A stretch of 47,940 bases of DNA from Sebaldella sp. S0638 (GTDB lineage Bacteria > Fusobacteriota > Fusobacteriia > Fusobacteriales > Leptotrichiaceae). The stretch spans positions 1 to 47,940 of the forward strand of contig NZ_JAMZGM010000025.1 of NCBI RefSeq assembly GCF_024158605.1. Direction: 5' to 3'. The translations under genes were made by a program, and so were the position numbers. The notes under the pieces were generated by a model, which searched no databases, was not told where the DNA came from, and worked only from the letters and a program-made list of their open reading frames with translations. Of the stretch, positions 9,509 through 18,769 are shown piece after piece. The number at the start of each line of letters is the position of its first letter. Position 1 is the stretch's first letter.

Positions 9509-10043
9509 TATCAGATTTCCTTCCAAAGTTGTCAAAACAACAGATATTTTATATCGTGTCCACTATTTTTTCATATTTTAAGATTTTTTCGGCTTTTCAG
9601 CATATCTCCAAAAGATAATTATTTAAGAATTTTCATTCTAAAACTCTTCCGGAAAAAATTACAAAAAATCAGAACAGCCGTTTTTTTTCAGCAGACATTC
9701 TGTATTTCTCACCTACAGTCTGACACTGATATAAAATTTCCAGCAAAATTTCTATTTTTTGCATATTATTTATACATGATTTTCTTCATACAAATCTGAC
9801 ATTTTCGCATTTTCATCGAATATATCAATTTTGCATACCCTCTTACCAATAATACAGCTTATTTTTTCAAAATAATCCGGCAGTACTTATACTACGGATA
9901 TTTTATAATAACATATTAAATTTTAAAATAAAAGATAATTTTTTTCTGTTATATATATGTGCCAAAAAAAGGATGTTTTTCATATCAATAAAAAACTGTA
10001 TTTTCAGCTGTTTTCCTGTAAATAATTAAAATAATTTTAGTAT
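9509..10043. other. Gene-free AT-rich intergenic region
   Basis: About 535 bases between the M15 peptidase start and the terminator of the activase gene. No reading frame with a ribosome site, no strong hairpin and no repeat was seen. Runs of A and T dominate. It presumably contains the promoter of the peptidase gene near the 9508 side, but no convincing -35/-10 pair was identified. Confidence 0.5.
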
Positions 10044-10080
10044 AAAAAAACTGTGTCCGCTTTTTCCGACACAGTTTTTT
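10044..10080 (-). terminator. Terminator of the activase gene
   Basis: CTGTGTC/GACACAG stem extended by six A-T pairs, about ten-base loop, followed by a T run on the minus strand; it abuts the stop codon of the 1413-residue activase gene. The symmetrical A and T flanks would allow activity in both directions. Confidence 0.85.
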
Positions 10081-10081
10081 A

Positions 10082-13000
10082 TTATATTATTTTTGCATTT
10101 GACAGCATTAATCTTATTCTGTTTATCTGATTTACCTCACTTGCCCCCGGATCATAATCGATAGGCATTATATTCGAGGTAGGATTCAGATCTCTTATTT
10201 TCTTTATCATACCTTTTCCGCTGACATGATTCGGAAGACATCCGAAAGGCTGGACACATACTATATTATTTACCCCGTCTTCTATCAGATGGAGCATTTC
10301 CGCAGTAAGAAGCCATCCTTCACCCATATTGTTAAGTGAAGACACATAGCCTTCTCTTAATTCTTCCATTTCTTCTATTCTTTTCGGTGCTTTAAATCTT
10401 GTATTTTTCAGTTCTGTCATAATAGTTTTTCTGTATCTCTGTAAATATTTAAGCAGGAAACCTGACACTACATTTCTTTTAAAATTTTTCTTATAGTTTC
10501 TGTATTCCAGTTTTCCTACCTGTAATGTATACAGGAAGAAATCATATAATTCAGGGACTGAGACTTCTGCCCCTTCTTTTTCAAGAAAGTCCACAAGATA
10601 GTTATTAGCAAGCGGCTGGAATTTCACCAGAATTTCTCCCACTATACCTACTTTAGGTTTCAGTTCGTCAGTTATCTCTATATTTTGAAAATCCTTAATT
10701 ATCTGTTTTACATTTTTATCAAATAATTTTTTACTTTCCGAATTTTCCAGTGAAAATTTTAATTTATCTATCCATTTTTGATAAACCCTGTCTGTTTCAC
10801 CTTTATTTTTTTCATAAGGTCTTGTTTTATAAACGAGTCTCATTAACAGGTCGCCGTACAATACCCCATGCAGAAAATCTTTTAATATTTTTGGATTCAG
10901 CTTAAATCCGGGATTCTTTTCCAATCCCGATATATTGAAAGATATTACGGGAATATGCTCAAGTCCGTTGTCTTTCAGGGCTTTTCTCAGGAAGGAAATA
11001 TAATTCGTTGCCCTGCATCCGCCCCCTGTCTGTGATATTATAAGTGCCACTTTATCAAGATCATATTTCCCTGATTTCAAAGCATCTATAAACTGTCCTA
11101 CTACTATGATCGAAGGGTAGCATGCATCATTATGTATATATTTCAGCCCTTCTTCCACTACATTTTTACCTTCATTATCCATTACCTCAGTATTGTAACC
11201 CGCTATATTCAGTGCTGTTTCCAAAAACTGAAAGTGAAAAGGAGCCATCTGCGGTATTAATATTTTATGTGTTTTCTTCATTTCTTTAGTAAATACCGGT
11301 CTTGTATACTCCTCATTATCAGTAACCGCACAAGAGGAACATTTATCTTCCAGATGTTCTTTCTCATACATGGAAGCCAGAAGTGATCTTATTCTTATCT
11401 TTACAGCTCCCAGATTTGTTATCTCATCTATTTTCAAAAGAGTATAAACTTTGTTATTTTCCTCAAGAATTCTTTTTACCTCATCTGTGGTAATGGCATC
11501 CAGACCGCATCCAAAGGAATTCAGCTGAATAAGTTCCACATTATCTTCTTTTGCCGCAAAACTTGCTGCCTTATAAAGTCTTGAGTGATATGTCCACTGA
11601 TCCACCACATGAAGGGGTTTTTTTATTTCGCCGAGATGTGCTATCGAATCTTCCGTTAACACCACCAAATTAAACGAATTTAGTAATTCCGGTATTCCAT
11701 GATGTGTCTCAGCATCAAGATGATACACTCTTCCTGCAAGTATAACTGATTTCAGATTATTTTCTTTAGCATACTTTAATGCATCCTCACCTGATCTCCG
11801 TATATCTTCCTTATATTTATGAAGTTCATCATAGCCTTTGTCTATTGCTTCTTTTAATTCTGATTTTTTTATATTATATTTTTCGCCAAAAATCTTATAA
11901 AGTATCTCCACAGTCATTTTTTTGTCGTATATCGGCAGATAAGGACTGATATAATCCAGTTGTTTTAGTTCATCTATATTGGCACCTATCACTTCAGGAT
12001 AAGAGTTTACAATAGGGCAGTTATAATGATTTGTTGCAGTTTCATCTTCTTTTATATTATATGGAACACACGGATAAAATATAGTTTTTATTCCCTTTGA
12101 TATAAGATTTTTTATATGTCCGTTAGTGAGTTTCGCAGGATAGCATATAGTATCCGATGCTATACTGTCCATCCCTTTGGTGATTAATTCTTTTGTTGAC
12201 TTATCCGATAGCACCACTCTAAAGCCCAAATTTGTAAATACAGTAAACCATAGAGGGTAATTTTCATACATATTCAAAGCTCTGGGAATACCTATCTCTC
12301 CTCTTGTACTTTTATCTTCCCCAAGCGGTTCGTAATAATCAAAAGTTCTTTTGTATTTATAATCAAACAGATTCGGCAGTTCATGATTTATGTCACCTTT
12401 CCCCAGAGGTCTTTCACATCTGTTTCCGGAAATATATTTTCTGCTGCCGAATTTATTTATTGTCATCAGACAGTTATTCGTACAAAGCCCGCATCTTGCC
12501 GTGCTGGAATCATGTACAAACGTTTCCAGTTCTTCGGAACTGATAATTGTCGAATAGTCGTTATCATACTTTGCTCTTTCATGTGCGATAAGTGCCGAAC
12601 CAAAAGCACCCATTAATCCTGAAATAACCGGCCTTATTACTTCTCTTCCAAGAAGCATTTCAAAAGCTCTTAACACTGAATCATTATAGAAAGTTCCGCC
12701 TTGTACCACTATATTTTTCCCCAGCTCTTCGGCATTTTTCACCCTTATTACCTTATAAAGAGCATTTTTTACCACGGAAATTGAAAGTCCTGCTGACAGA
12801 TCTTCTATAGAGACTCCCTCTTTCTGAACCTGTTTTATTTTCGAGTTCATAAATACAGTACAACGTGTCCCTAAATCCACAGGTGCTGATGCTTTCAGCC
12901 CTCTCTGCGAAAAATCTTCTATTTCCATGTTAAGTGATTTCGCAAAAGTCTCAATAAACGAACCGCATCCTGACGAACATGCTTCATTGAGCATTATCGA

Positions 13001-14323
13001 CTCTATTACACCGTTATTTATCTTAAAACTTTTCATATCCTGACCGCCGATATCTATTACAAAATCCACATCTGGATTAAAATACTTTGCTGCTTTATAG
13101 TGGGCTATTGTCTCCACTTCACCCATATCTAAATTAAATGCATTTTTTATCAATGCTTCCCCGTAACCGGTCACCACAGCTTTTCTTATTTTTATCCTGT
13201 TTTTTATAAGCTGATAAAGTTCCGCAAGCTGTTCCTGTACTATCCTTACCGGATTACCTTTGTTACTTCCGTAAAAAGACCATAAAATGCTGTTTTCTTT
13301 GTCCAGAAGTATCATTTTCGTGGTAGTGGATCCCGCATCAATCCCTAGATATGCGTCACCTTTATATTCGCTGATATCTCTTTCACTTGCTTTTGCTCTG
13401 CTGTGTCTCTCTTTGAAATTATTATAAGCCTCTTCATTTTCAAAAAGAGGATCGGTTTTTTCTATTTCTACATCTGATTTTTTATTTATAATATCAGAAT
13501 ATTTTTTTATAAATTCATTATAATTAACAATACTATTCTCCTCTTCATACAGTGCAAGAGCTGTCCCTATTGCCACATAGTATTGTGAATTCTCAGGAAG
13601 AACCACCTGATGATCTTCTAGTTCCAGTGTTTCCCTGAATCTCTCTCTTAATTCCGAAAGAAAGTATAAAGGTCCTCCCAAAAAGGCAACGTTTCCCTGT
13701 ATTTTCTTTCCCTGTGCAAGACCTGTTATTGTCTGATGCACTACAGCCTGAAATACAGAAGCTGCAATATCTTCTTTTTTTGCTCCTTCATTCAAAAGAG
13801 GCTGTACATCTGTCTTAGCAAATACCCCGCATCTTGATGCAATAGAGTACAATCGTTTATGATTTTTAGACAGTTCATTCAGTCCTTGGGCATCAGTCTC
13901 CAAAAGTGTCGCCATCTGATCTATAAATGCACCGGTACCTCCTGCACAGCTTCCATTCATTTTCTGATCCAGTATTTCTTCAAAAAAAGTAATCTTGGCA
14001 TCCTCACCGCCAAGTTCTATTGCCACATCTGTATGTGGTATATAATGTTTTACCGCCTTACTCCCGGCAAGGACTTCCTGTATAAAAGGAACTCCCAGAT
14101 CTTCAGCCAGTTTCATACCGCCGGATCCTGTTATGGCAACTTTTACATCGCTGTTTCCCAGTATCCCTTCCATATCTTTCAAAATCGTATACAATGTTTC
14201 TTTTATCTGTGAAAAGTGCCTTTCATAACGTTTATAAATTATATTTTGCTCTTCATCCAGCAGCACTGCTTTGACTGTTGTTGATCCTGTGTCTACTCCT
14301 AAATATGAAATCATCATTCTCAT
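10082..14323 (-). CDS. Double-domain 2-hydroxyacyl-CoA dehydratase activase with DUF2229
   Basis: Very large cytoplasmic protein (1413 residues as the longest frame). It has two successive ASKHA ATPase domains of the BadF/BadG/BcrA/BcrD type: YLGVDTGSTTVKAVLLD near residue 7 with CAGGTGAFIDQMA, and YLGIDAGSTTTKMILLD near residue 320 with CSSGCGSFIETFA. A DUF2229 region follows (from about residue 660, after CGLCTNNC), then a long C-terminal part with GGGCRATNY and NNIVCVQPFGCLPNHV, resembling dehydratase subunits. Cysteines in SRCGVFAKTD and GTRCTVFMNS could hold the bridging Fe4S4 cluster. Activases use ATP to inject an electron into radical dehydratases of amino-acid fermentation; for these giant fused forms the partner is not established. 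ATG codons at 14323, 14317 and 14314 compete; AAGG spacing favours 14317. Monocistronic. Confidence 0.9.
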   Translation of the reverse strand: MRMMISYLGVDTGSTTVKAVLLDEEQNIIYKRYERHFSQIKETLYTILKDMEGILGNSDVKVAITGSGGMKLAEDLGVPFIQEVLAGSKAVKHYIPHTDVAIELGGEDAKITFFEEILDQKMNGSCAGGTGAFIDQMATLLETDAQGLNELSKNHKRLYSIASRCGVFAKTDVQPLLNEGAKKEDIAASVFQAVVHQTITGLAQGKKIQGNVAFLGGPLYFLSELRERFRETLELEDHQVVLPENSQYYVAIGTALALYEEENSIVNYNEFIKKYSDIINKKSDVEIEKTDPLFENEEAYNNFKERHSRAKASERDISEYKGDAYLGIDAGSTTTKMILLDKENSILWSFYGSNKGNPVRIVQEQLAELYQLIKNRIKIRKAVVTGYGEALIKNAFNLDMGEVETIAHYKAAKYFNPDVDFVIDIGGQDMKSFKINNGVIESIMLNEACSSGCGSFIETFAKSLNMEIEDFSQRGLKASAPVDLGTRCTVFMNSKIKQVQKEGVSIEDLSAGLSISVVKNALYKVIRVKNAEELGKNIVVQGGTFYNDSVLRAFEMLLGREVIRPVISGLMGAFGSALIAHERAKYDNDYSTIISSEELETFVHDSSTARCGLCTNNCLMTINKFGSRKYISGNRCERPLGKGDINHELPNLFDYKYKRTFDYYEPLGEDKSTRGEIGIPRALNMYENYPLWFTVFTNLGFRVVLSDKSTKELITKGMDSIASDTICYPAKLTNGHIKNLISKGIKTIFYPCVPYNIKEDETATNHYNCPIVNSYPEVIGANIDELKQLDYISPYLPIYDKKMTVEILYKIFGEKYNIKKSELKEAIDKGYDELHKYKEDIRRSGEDALKYAKENNLKSVILAGRVYHLDAETHHGIPELLNSFNLVVLTEDSIAHLGEIKKPLHVVDQWTYHSRLYKAASFAAKEDNVELIQLNSFGCGLDAITTDEVKRILEENNKVYTLLKIDEITNLGAVKIRIRSLLASMYEKEHLEDKCSSCAVTDNEEYTRPVFTKEMKKTHKILIPQMAPFHFQFLETALNIAGYNTEVMDNEGKNVVEEGLKYIHNDACYPSIIVVGQFIDALKSGKYDLDKVALIISQTGGGCRATNYISFLRKALKDNGLEHIPVISFNISGLEKNPGFKLNPKILKDFLHGVLYGDLLMRLVYKTRPYEKNKGETDRVYQKWIDKLKFSLENSESKKLFDKNVKQIIKDFQNIEITDELKPKVGIVGEILVKFQPLANNYLVDFLEKEGAEVSVPELYDFFLYTLQVGKLEYRNYKKNFKRNVVSGFLLKYLQRYRKTIMTELKNTRFKAPKRIEEMEELREGYVSSLNNMGEGWLLTAEMLHLIEDGVNNIVCVQPFGCLPNHVSGKGMIKKIRDLNPTSNIMPIDYDPGASEVNQINRIRLMLSNAKII

Positions 14324-14365
14324 CTGCCTTAATTTTTTTTATTGTTGTAATATTTATTTATATGT

Positions 14366-14393
14366 ATTTTATCACAAATATTTTTTTATACAA
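14366..14393 (-). promoter_or_regulatory. Promoter of the activase gene
   Basis: TTGTAT, 16-base spacer, TAAAAT on the minus strand, with TG one base before the -10 (extended -10 form), about 45 bases before the start codon. Confidence 0.6.
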
Positions 14394-14649
14394 GTATTTT
14401 GTTTAACCTTAATCTATAATACTCTTAGCTATATAATATCATTTCTTTGACATAGTGTCAATACGACTTTTTTTATTCTTTTATTAATCAAATGCAAATT
14501 TTATCTTCCAAACGTTTAGTAAAAATAAAGATTTCCTTTTTTTCTTTAATGAAACATTGCAAAAAACTATTTACACAAAAGAAGATTTTTTATAAATAAT
14601 ATTTCTCGTAATTATTTTATTTTTTATATTTTTCTGATATGTTCATAAA
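14394..14649. other. Intergenic region between activase promoter and thrB terminator
   Basis: AT-rich, no reading frame or obvious structure. Together with the flanking promoter, terminator and tail the gene-free stretch is 14324-14730. Confidence 0.4.
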
Positions 14650-14685
14650 AAAAGAGAAACTCTCTCTTACAGATTTTTCTCTTTT
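14650..14685 (-). terminator. Terminator of the serA-thrB unit
   Basis: AAAAGAGAAA/TTTCTCTTTT inverted repeat with a 16-base loop, followed by a run of T on the minus strand, 45 bases beyond the thrB stop codon. Confidence 0.7.
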
Positions 14686-14730
14686 CCTGTTAAAATTCAT
14701 AAATTTATTATCTTAATTTTCAAAATACTT

Positions 14731-15633
14731 TTATTCTGCGATATCTTCCGTTTTGGCGCCATTATTGCAGATTTTTTTCATTTCTATACTCCATTTATCT
14801 GCCAGACCGTCCAGTTCCTTTCTCATGGCAGAAAAGAATTCTTCATTTTTATAATTCAGAGAAATTAATGTCGGGCCAGCTCCGCTTATATATTCTCCCA
14901 ATGCTCCGTGTTTTCTTGAAAAAGAAAATATATCTTCCGAATTATTTATTAAAGAAAATCTGTATGGCTGATGTACCTTATCATCAAGAAGAAATCTCAG
15001 ATTATCATATCTTTTATTATGAAAACTGTCCACAAGAAGTCCCAGCTTTGATGCATTGCTTATCAGATCGGAAACTTTATATTCTTTAGGCAGAACTGCT
15101 CTTGCCTTCTCGGTAGAAAGCCTGAAATCAGGAATCATAACATAAAAGTAGACATTCTCATCAAATGGTATCCTTGAGTAATAAAAATTTTCACTGTCAT
15201 GTGATGCGAGTATCATACCGCCGAAAATAGCAGGGAGTACATTATCAGGATGTCCTTCTATTTCTGTTGCCAGTTTTGCCATTTCCTCTTCAGATAATAT
15301 CCCGCCGAGAAATTTATCCGCTATGAGAATACCGGCAATTATTGCACTGGAACTGCTTCCCAGACCTCTGGATACCGGAATTTCATTCTTAATTATTTCT
15401 ACTTTATAATTAGGAACTTTTTTATTATATTTTTCCTCTATTAATTTTATTGTGGAATAAATGTAGTTCTCTTCAAGGGAAATAGAAAACTCCTCGCCAT
15501 TTTCCAGATATTCTATAGTTTCATTTTCCGATACCATAAGTTCCAGATAATAATCCAGAGCCACTCCGAGACAGTCATATCCTATTCCTATATTTGCACT
15601 TGTTGCCGGAACTGTTACTTTAAATTTTTTCAT
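14731..15633 (-). CDS. thrB: Homoserine kinase
   Basis: 300-residue GHMP-family kinase that phosphorylates homoserine for threonine synthesis. N-terminal VTVPATSANIGIGYDCLGVAL and the phosphate-binding loop PVSRGLGSSSSAIIAG (about residues 86-101), with EGHPDNVLPAIFGG and a C-terminal SGAGPTLISL, are diagnostic. Length is normal. Start ATG follows GGAGG. It is the second gene after serA, 71 bases downstream, with a small hairpin (TGTGCA/TGCACA) in the gap. hom and thrC are not nearby. The pairing of serine and threonine branch enzymes suggests coordinated amino-acid synthesis. Confidence 0.95.
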   Translation of the reverse strand: MKKFKVTVPATSANIGIGYDCLGVALDYYLELMVSENETIEYLENGEEFSISLEENYIYSTIKLIEEKYNKKVPNYKVEIIKNEIPVSRGLGSSSSAIIAGILIADKFLGGILSEEEMAKLATEIEGHPDNVLPAIFGGMILASHDSENFYYSRIPFDENVYFYVMIPDFRLSTEKARAVLPKEYKVSDLISNASKLGLLVDSFHNKRYDNLRFLLDDKVHQPYRFSLINNSEDIFSFSRKHGALGEYISGAGPTLISLNYKNEEFFSAMRKELDGLADKWSIEMKKICNNGAKTEDIAE

Positions 15634-15704
15634 TTTTCCTCCTGTTTTATGCTGTCAGCAAATCAGTACTGTGCAGAATTTTTTGCACATATAAATTATG
15701 CCGG

Positions 15705-17291
15705 CTACAGATTCAGATATTTTACCTTTCTTATCTGTTCAAATTCCTCCAGCTTTTTAATTGACTTCTCTTCTACCACATCGTCTACTGTAAGAAGCAT
15801 AATAGCACTGTCTTCTTTTCTTCCCACATGCATTGTAGCTATATTTACGCTTTCTTCTCCGAGTATTCTTCCCACATTTCCTATAACACCCGGTACGTCA
15901 TTATTTTCTACAAGAAGCATATTTTCAGATATCACTACATCTATAGGATATCCGTTTATTTCTACTATTCTCTCTTCCTGATTACCTCCGATTATCCCAA
16001 CAATGCTGAATTTTTCTCCTTTTTCATCCACTACTTCTATTTTTATTACATCCGGATAATTATAATACTTCTCTTCTTTCTTTATAGAATGAAATTTTAT
16101 GTCTCTTTTATCTGCAAGAACCAGAGAGTTTATATAATTAACCTCTTCTTTCAGCACAGGATATAAAAGCCCTTTCATAAAAGAAGAATCTATTATTGCT
16201 GTTTCCTGACTGCTTATATTACCGTAATATATAAGGTTTACGAATTTGATCGCGCCTTTCTTTACCTGATAATATATTTTCCCTAGCTTTTCCACAAACT
16301 GTATATATGGTTTTATTACGGCAAACTCTTCTCTTCCCATTGTAGGCAGATTTACTGCTGTTTCTACTATCTCGCCGTTTAATCCGTTTATTAGCTGTTT
16401 CACAACCTGTTTCCCTACATTTTCCTGAGCTTCATGTGTTGTTGCTCCTATATGCGGCGTTGTTATTACATTATCAAATGCGTATAAAGGACTCTCGCTT
16501 CTAGGTTCCTTTTCATGTACATCAAAACCGTAACTGGCTATTTTTCCGCTTTCCAGACCTTTGGCCACGGCAGCTTCGTCAAAAACTCCTCCTCTGGCTG
16601 CATTTACCAGTCTCACTCCGTCCTTCATCTTCTTTATCTGGTCATAACTTATTATCTTTAACGTTTCTGCTGTTTTAGGCGTATGAATAGTCACAAAATC
16701 AGATACTTCCAGAAGTTCGTCAAGAGTTTCTGCTTTTTTACATTCATATCTTCTGAATCTTTCATCTGATATATAAGGATCATATGCTATCAGATCCATC
16801 CCAAAAGCTTTCATTCTCGTAGCAACAAGCGACCCTATTCTTCCCAGTCCGATTATTCCCAGTGTTTTATGAAAAACTTCATTTCCTACGAATATTTCTC
16901 TTTCCCATTTTCCTGATTTCAAATATCTGTCTGCTGGAAGAATGTTTCTTGCAGTAGCAAGAAGCAGTGCTATAGCTAGTTCACATGCTGAAACAGTGTT
17001 GCTGTCAGGAGTATTCGCCACTATTACTCCGTGATTCGTGGCTTCTTTTACGTCTATATTATCTATCCCGTTTCCTGCACGCCCCACTATTTTCAGATTC
17101 TTTCCTTTGTCCAGTAATTCCTTATCCACTTTTATAACACTTCTGACTATTAATGCATCATAATTTTCTATAATATCCAAAATTTCTTCTCTTGATATTC
17201 CTATTTTGATATCCGTTTCTATATTTTTCTGTGCTTTCAAAATCTTGACTGCATTGTCATCAATAAATTCTCCTACTAAAACCTTGTACAT
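15705..17291 (-). CDS. serA: D-3-phosphoglycerate dehydrogenase
   Basis: 528-residue first enzyme of serine synthesis (3-phosphoglycerate to 3-phosphohydroxypyruvate, NAD-linked). Nucleotide fold: LGIIGLGRIGSLVATRMKAFGM (about 145-166); catalytic LVNAARGGVFDE, HEKEPRSESPL and TPHIGATTHEAQ are present. A long intervening domain and a C-terminal ACT domain (about 455-528, with NNDVPGVIGNVGRILGEESVNIATM) make it the long, probably serine-inhibited type. Start ATG follows GAGGTG. First gene of serA-thrB, preceded by a long leader region (17292-17821). Confidence 0.96.
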   Translation of the reverse strand: MYKVLVGEFIDDNAVKILKAQKNIETDIKIGISREEILDIIENYDALIVRSVIKVDKELLDKGKNLKIVGRAGNGIDNIDVKEATNHGVIVANTPDSNTVSACELAIALLLATARNILPADRYLKSGKWEREIFVGNEVFHKTLGIIGLGRIGSLVATRMKAFGMDLIAYDPYISDERFRRYECKKAETLDELLEVSDFVTIHTPKTAETLKIISYDQIKKMKDGVRLVNAARGGVFDEAAVAKGLESGKIASYGFDVHEKEPRSESPLYAFDNVITTPHIGATTHEAQENVGKQVVKQLINGLNGEIVETAVNLPTMGREEFAVIKPYIQFVEKLGKIYYQVKKGAIKFVNLIYYGNISSQETAIIDSSFMKGLLYPVLKEEVNYINSLVLADKRDIKFHSIKKEEKYYNYPDVIKIEVVDEKGEKFSIVGIIGGNQEERIVEINGYPIDVVISENMLLVENNDVPGVIGNVGRILGEESVNIATMHVGRKEDSAIMLLTVDDVVEEKSIKKLEEFEQIRKVKYLNL

Positions 17292-17821
17292 AATACACCT
17301 CTTCCTTTATTTTCAATAGCTTTCTATCTGAATTTTTTCCAGTTCAGATTAAATATATCTGTTAAGTCTCCAAATAAATTTATTATATATTGTGTAAAAC
17401 TATTTTCCATTCTCCATAAATTATTTATATATTACCAGACTTTTTCTATTATTTCAATTCCCAAAATGATATAATTTTTATATGTCATTATTATTTTCTT
17501 ATATAAAATATACCTGACGTCTATCTTTAAGGCTGTATCTGTGAACTATACACATATTTACAAATAACATCTTTTTTTCTTTATGTACAGTTCACAAGAA
17601 ATAAAATAATTTCATAAACTTTATATTTTTAAAGGATTTTTTTCGATATTAATTGTAAAATATAAAAAATTATTTTTTTACACAAAAAAGATTGAATATG
17701 ACACTCTGTAAAATTATAAATAAGTTTAAAAAATCGCTATTTTTGAAAAAACAGAAAAAAAATTTTACATCATTCAGTCCTTTAAACTCAATGTTTAAAG
17801 CAGATAAGTATAATCTAAGGT
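17292..17821. other. Gene-free region between serA and the NlpC/P60 promoter
   Basis: 530 bases of AT-rich DNA. It must hold the serA promoter, but no clear -35/-10 pair was chosen. The only marked structure is an imperfect inverted repeat at 17540-17596. No T-box or other riboswitch consensus was recognised upstream of serA. Confidence 0.45.
17540..17596. repeat. Imperfect inverted repeat of unknown role
   Basis: TGTGAACT at 17540-17547 pairs perfectly with AGTTCACA at 17589-17596; inner ACATA/TATGT adds pairs across a small bulge, leaving a T-rich loop of about 30 bases. No T run follows on the plus strand. It could be a regulatory hairpin, a protein-binding site or a decayed mobile-element end. 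Confidence 0.5.
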
Positions 17822-17850
17822 TTGACAACTTAATATATATATGGTAAACT
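17822..17850 (+). promoter_or_regulatory. Promoter of the NlpC/P60 gene
   Basis: TTGACA, exactly 17 bases containing alternating TA, then TAAACT, about 28 bases before the start codon. The perfect -35 makes this a confident call even though the -10 is imperfect. TAAACT is also the -10 at 21912-21917. Confidence 0.75.
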
Positions 17851-17878
17851 TTAGTATCAATTTTTTAGGAGGAAAACA

Positions 17879-18445
17879 ATGAAAAAATTATCATTAATTA
17901 TATGCATACTTACGTTAACAGTTGCATTGTATGCTAAAAGGAGTGATAATAATGGTGTCAATAACTTCATAAACAGAGATGAATCATTTGCTTCAAGCTT
18001 AGATATAAAAGTAAAGGATCCTAATACTGCTAAGGCTTCTTACAGTAATACAGATTCAACAAAATCAGGTGCTGTCAGAGACAGAATTATAGATTTTGCA
18101 AAAACTAAATTAGGTTCCACATATGTATGGGGCGCTACAGGACCAAATGTGTTCGATTGTTCAGGATTTGTAAAATTCGTATTCCAGAATGCTGCTGACA
18201 TTAGTTTACCAAGAGTATCAAGTGATCAGGCCACATATAAGCCTAGAATATCTTCTATGAACATGAGAAAAGGAGATTTAGTTTTCTTTGAAACTACAGG
18301 AAGAGGTCAGATTTCACACGTAGGTATCTACATGGGAGACAGTCAGTTTATTCACGCATCTTCTGGTGGAAAAAGAGTTATGGTTTCAAGTCTTGATGGT
18401 GGATACTATAACAAAGCATTTAGATGGGCTATAAACCCGTTTTAA
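17879..18445 (+). CDS. Secreted NlpC/P60 peptidoglycan endopeptidase
   Basis: 188 residues. Signal peptide at residues 1-19 (ends ALYA), a low-complexity spacer to about residue 63, then a single NlpC/P60 domain. The catalytic triad is visible: C94 in FDCSGFVKF, H147 in HVGIY and H159 in FIHASSG. Enzymes of this family cut the D-Glu-diaminopimelate bond of peptidoglycan stem peptides. There is no SH3 or LysM anchoring domain, so it is a minimal secreted or periplasmic hydrolase. Start ATG follows AGGAGG. Own promoter (17822-17850) and tandem terminators show a monocistronic gene. Confidence 0.93.
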   Translation: MKKLSLIICILTLTVALYAKRSDNNGVNNFINRDESFASSLDIKVKDPNTAKASYSNTDSTKSGAVRDRIIDFAKTKLGSTYVWGATGPNVFDCSGFVKFVFQNAADISLPRVSSDQATYKPRISSMNMRKGDLVFFETTGRGQISHVGIYMGDSQFIHASSGGKRVMVSSLDGGYYNKAFRWAINPF

Positions 18446-18483
18446 GATAAATGATGTTAGAGTATACATCATTTTACTATAGT

Positions 18484-18515
18484 AAAACCGCTGTAAAATT
18501 ACAGCGGTTTTTATA
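18484..18515 (+). terminator. First of two tandem terminators after the NlpC/P60 gene
   Basis: Stem AAAACCGCTGTA/TACAGCGGTTTT, four-base loop, then TTATATTT on the plus strand. The mirrored A run may also stop minus-strand transcripts from the autotransporter. Confidence 0.85.
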
Positions 18516-18519
18516 TTTC

Positions 18520-18550
18520 AAAGCTGTACTTAGAAAAGTACGGCTTTTTA
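18520..18550 (+). terminator. Second tandem terminator
   Basis: Stem AAAGCTGTACTT/AAGTACGGCTTT with one G-T pair and a four-base loop, followed by TTATATTTATT. The two hairpins separate convergent genes: the NlpC/P60 gene (plus) and the subtilisin autotransporter (minus). Confidence 0.75.
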
Positions 18551-18556
18551 TATTTA

Positions 18557-18769
18557 TTAATTAAGATTTATCTTCACACCCACAGAGAATATATTATTCG
18601 ATATTTTCTCTCTTTCTATCTGCATGTCATAATTTGCATACCACGACCATCCTGAATCTGTATTGGTATTTATTCCTATTCCTGTCCATACAGAGGTACC
18701 AGAAAGCCCTATTCCCCTCACAGTGAACTTTTCTTCAGGCATACCTGTATATACTAAGATCTTCGTTAT
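18557..18769 (-). pseudogene. Out-of-frame 3' end of the subtilisin autotransporter (last beta-strands)
   Basis: Reading frame that continues the beta-barrel of the adjacent 842-residue autotransporter but lies in a different frame. From position 18742 it reads MPEEKFTVRGIGLSG and then amphipathic strands ending FSVGVKINLN, as expected for an autotransporter C-terminus; it has no plausible ribosome site of its own. Upstream stop in this frame is at 18770-18772 and the stop in the main frame at 18735-18737, so the frame change must lie between 18738 and 18769. One extra TA unit in the TATATA tract at 18748-18753 would join the frames as ...DLSIYTGMPEEKF, a natural barrel sequence. Confidence 0.75.

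Noticed and set aside
9509-10043. Decayed gene in the intergenic stretch
   Set aside because: No stretch of recognisable protein similarity was found in any frame on inspection.
17540-17596. Miniature transposable element
   Set aside because: No target-site duplication, no second copy in the window, and the arms are too short to claim an element; kept as an inverted repeat of unknown role.
17292-17821. T-box or amino-acid riboswitch before serA
   Set aside because: No T-box consensus, no terminator/antiterminator pair recognised on the minus strand.
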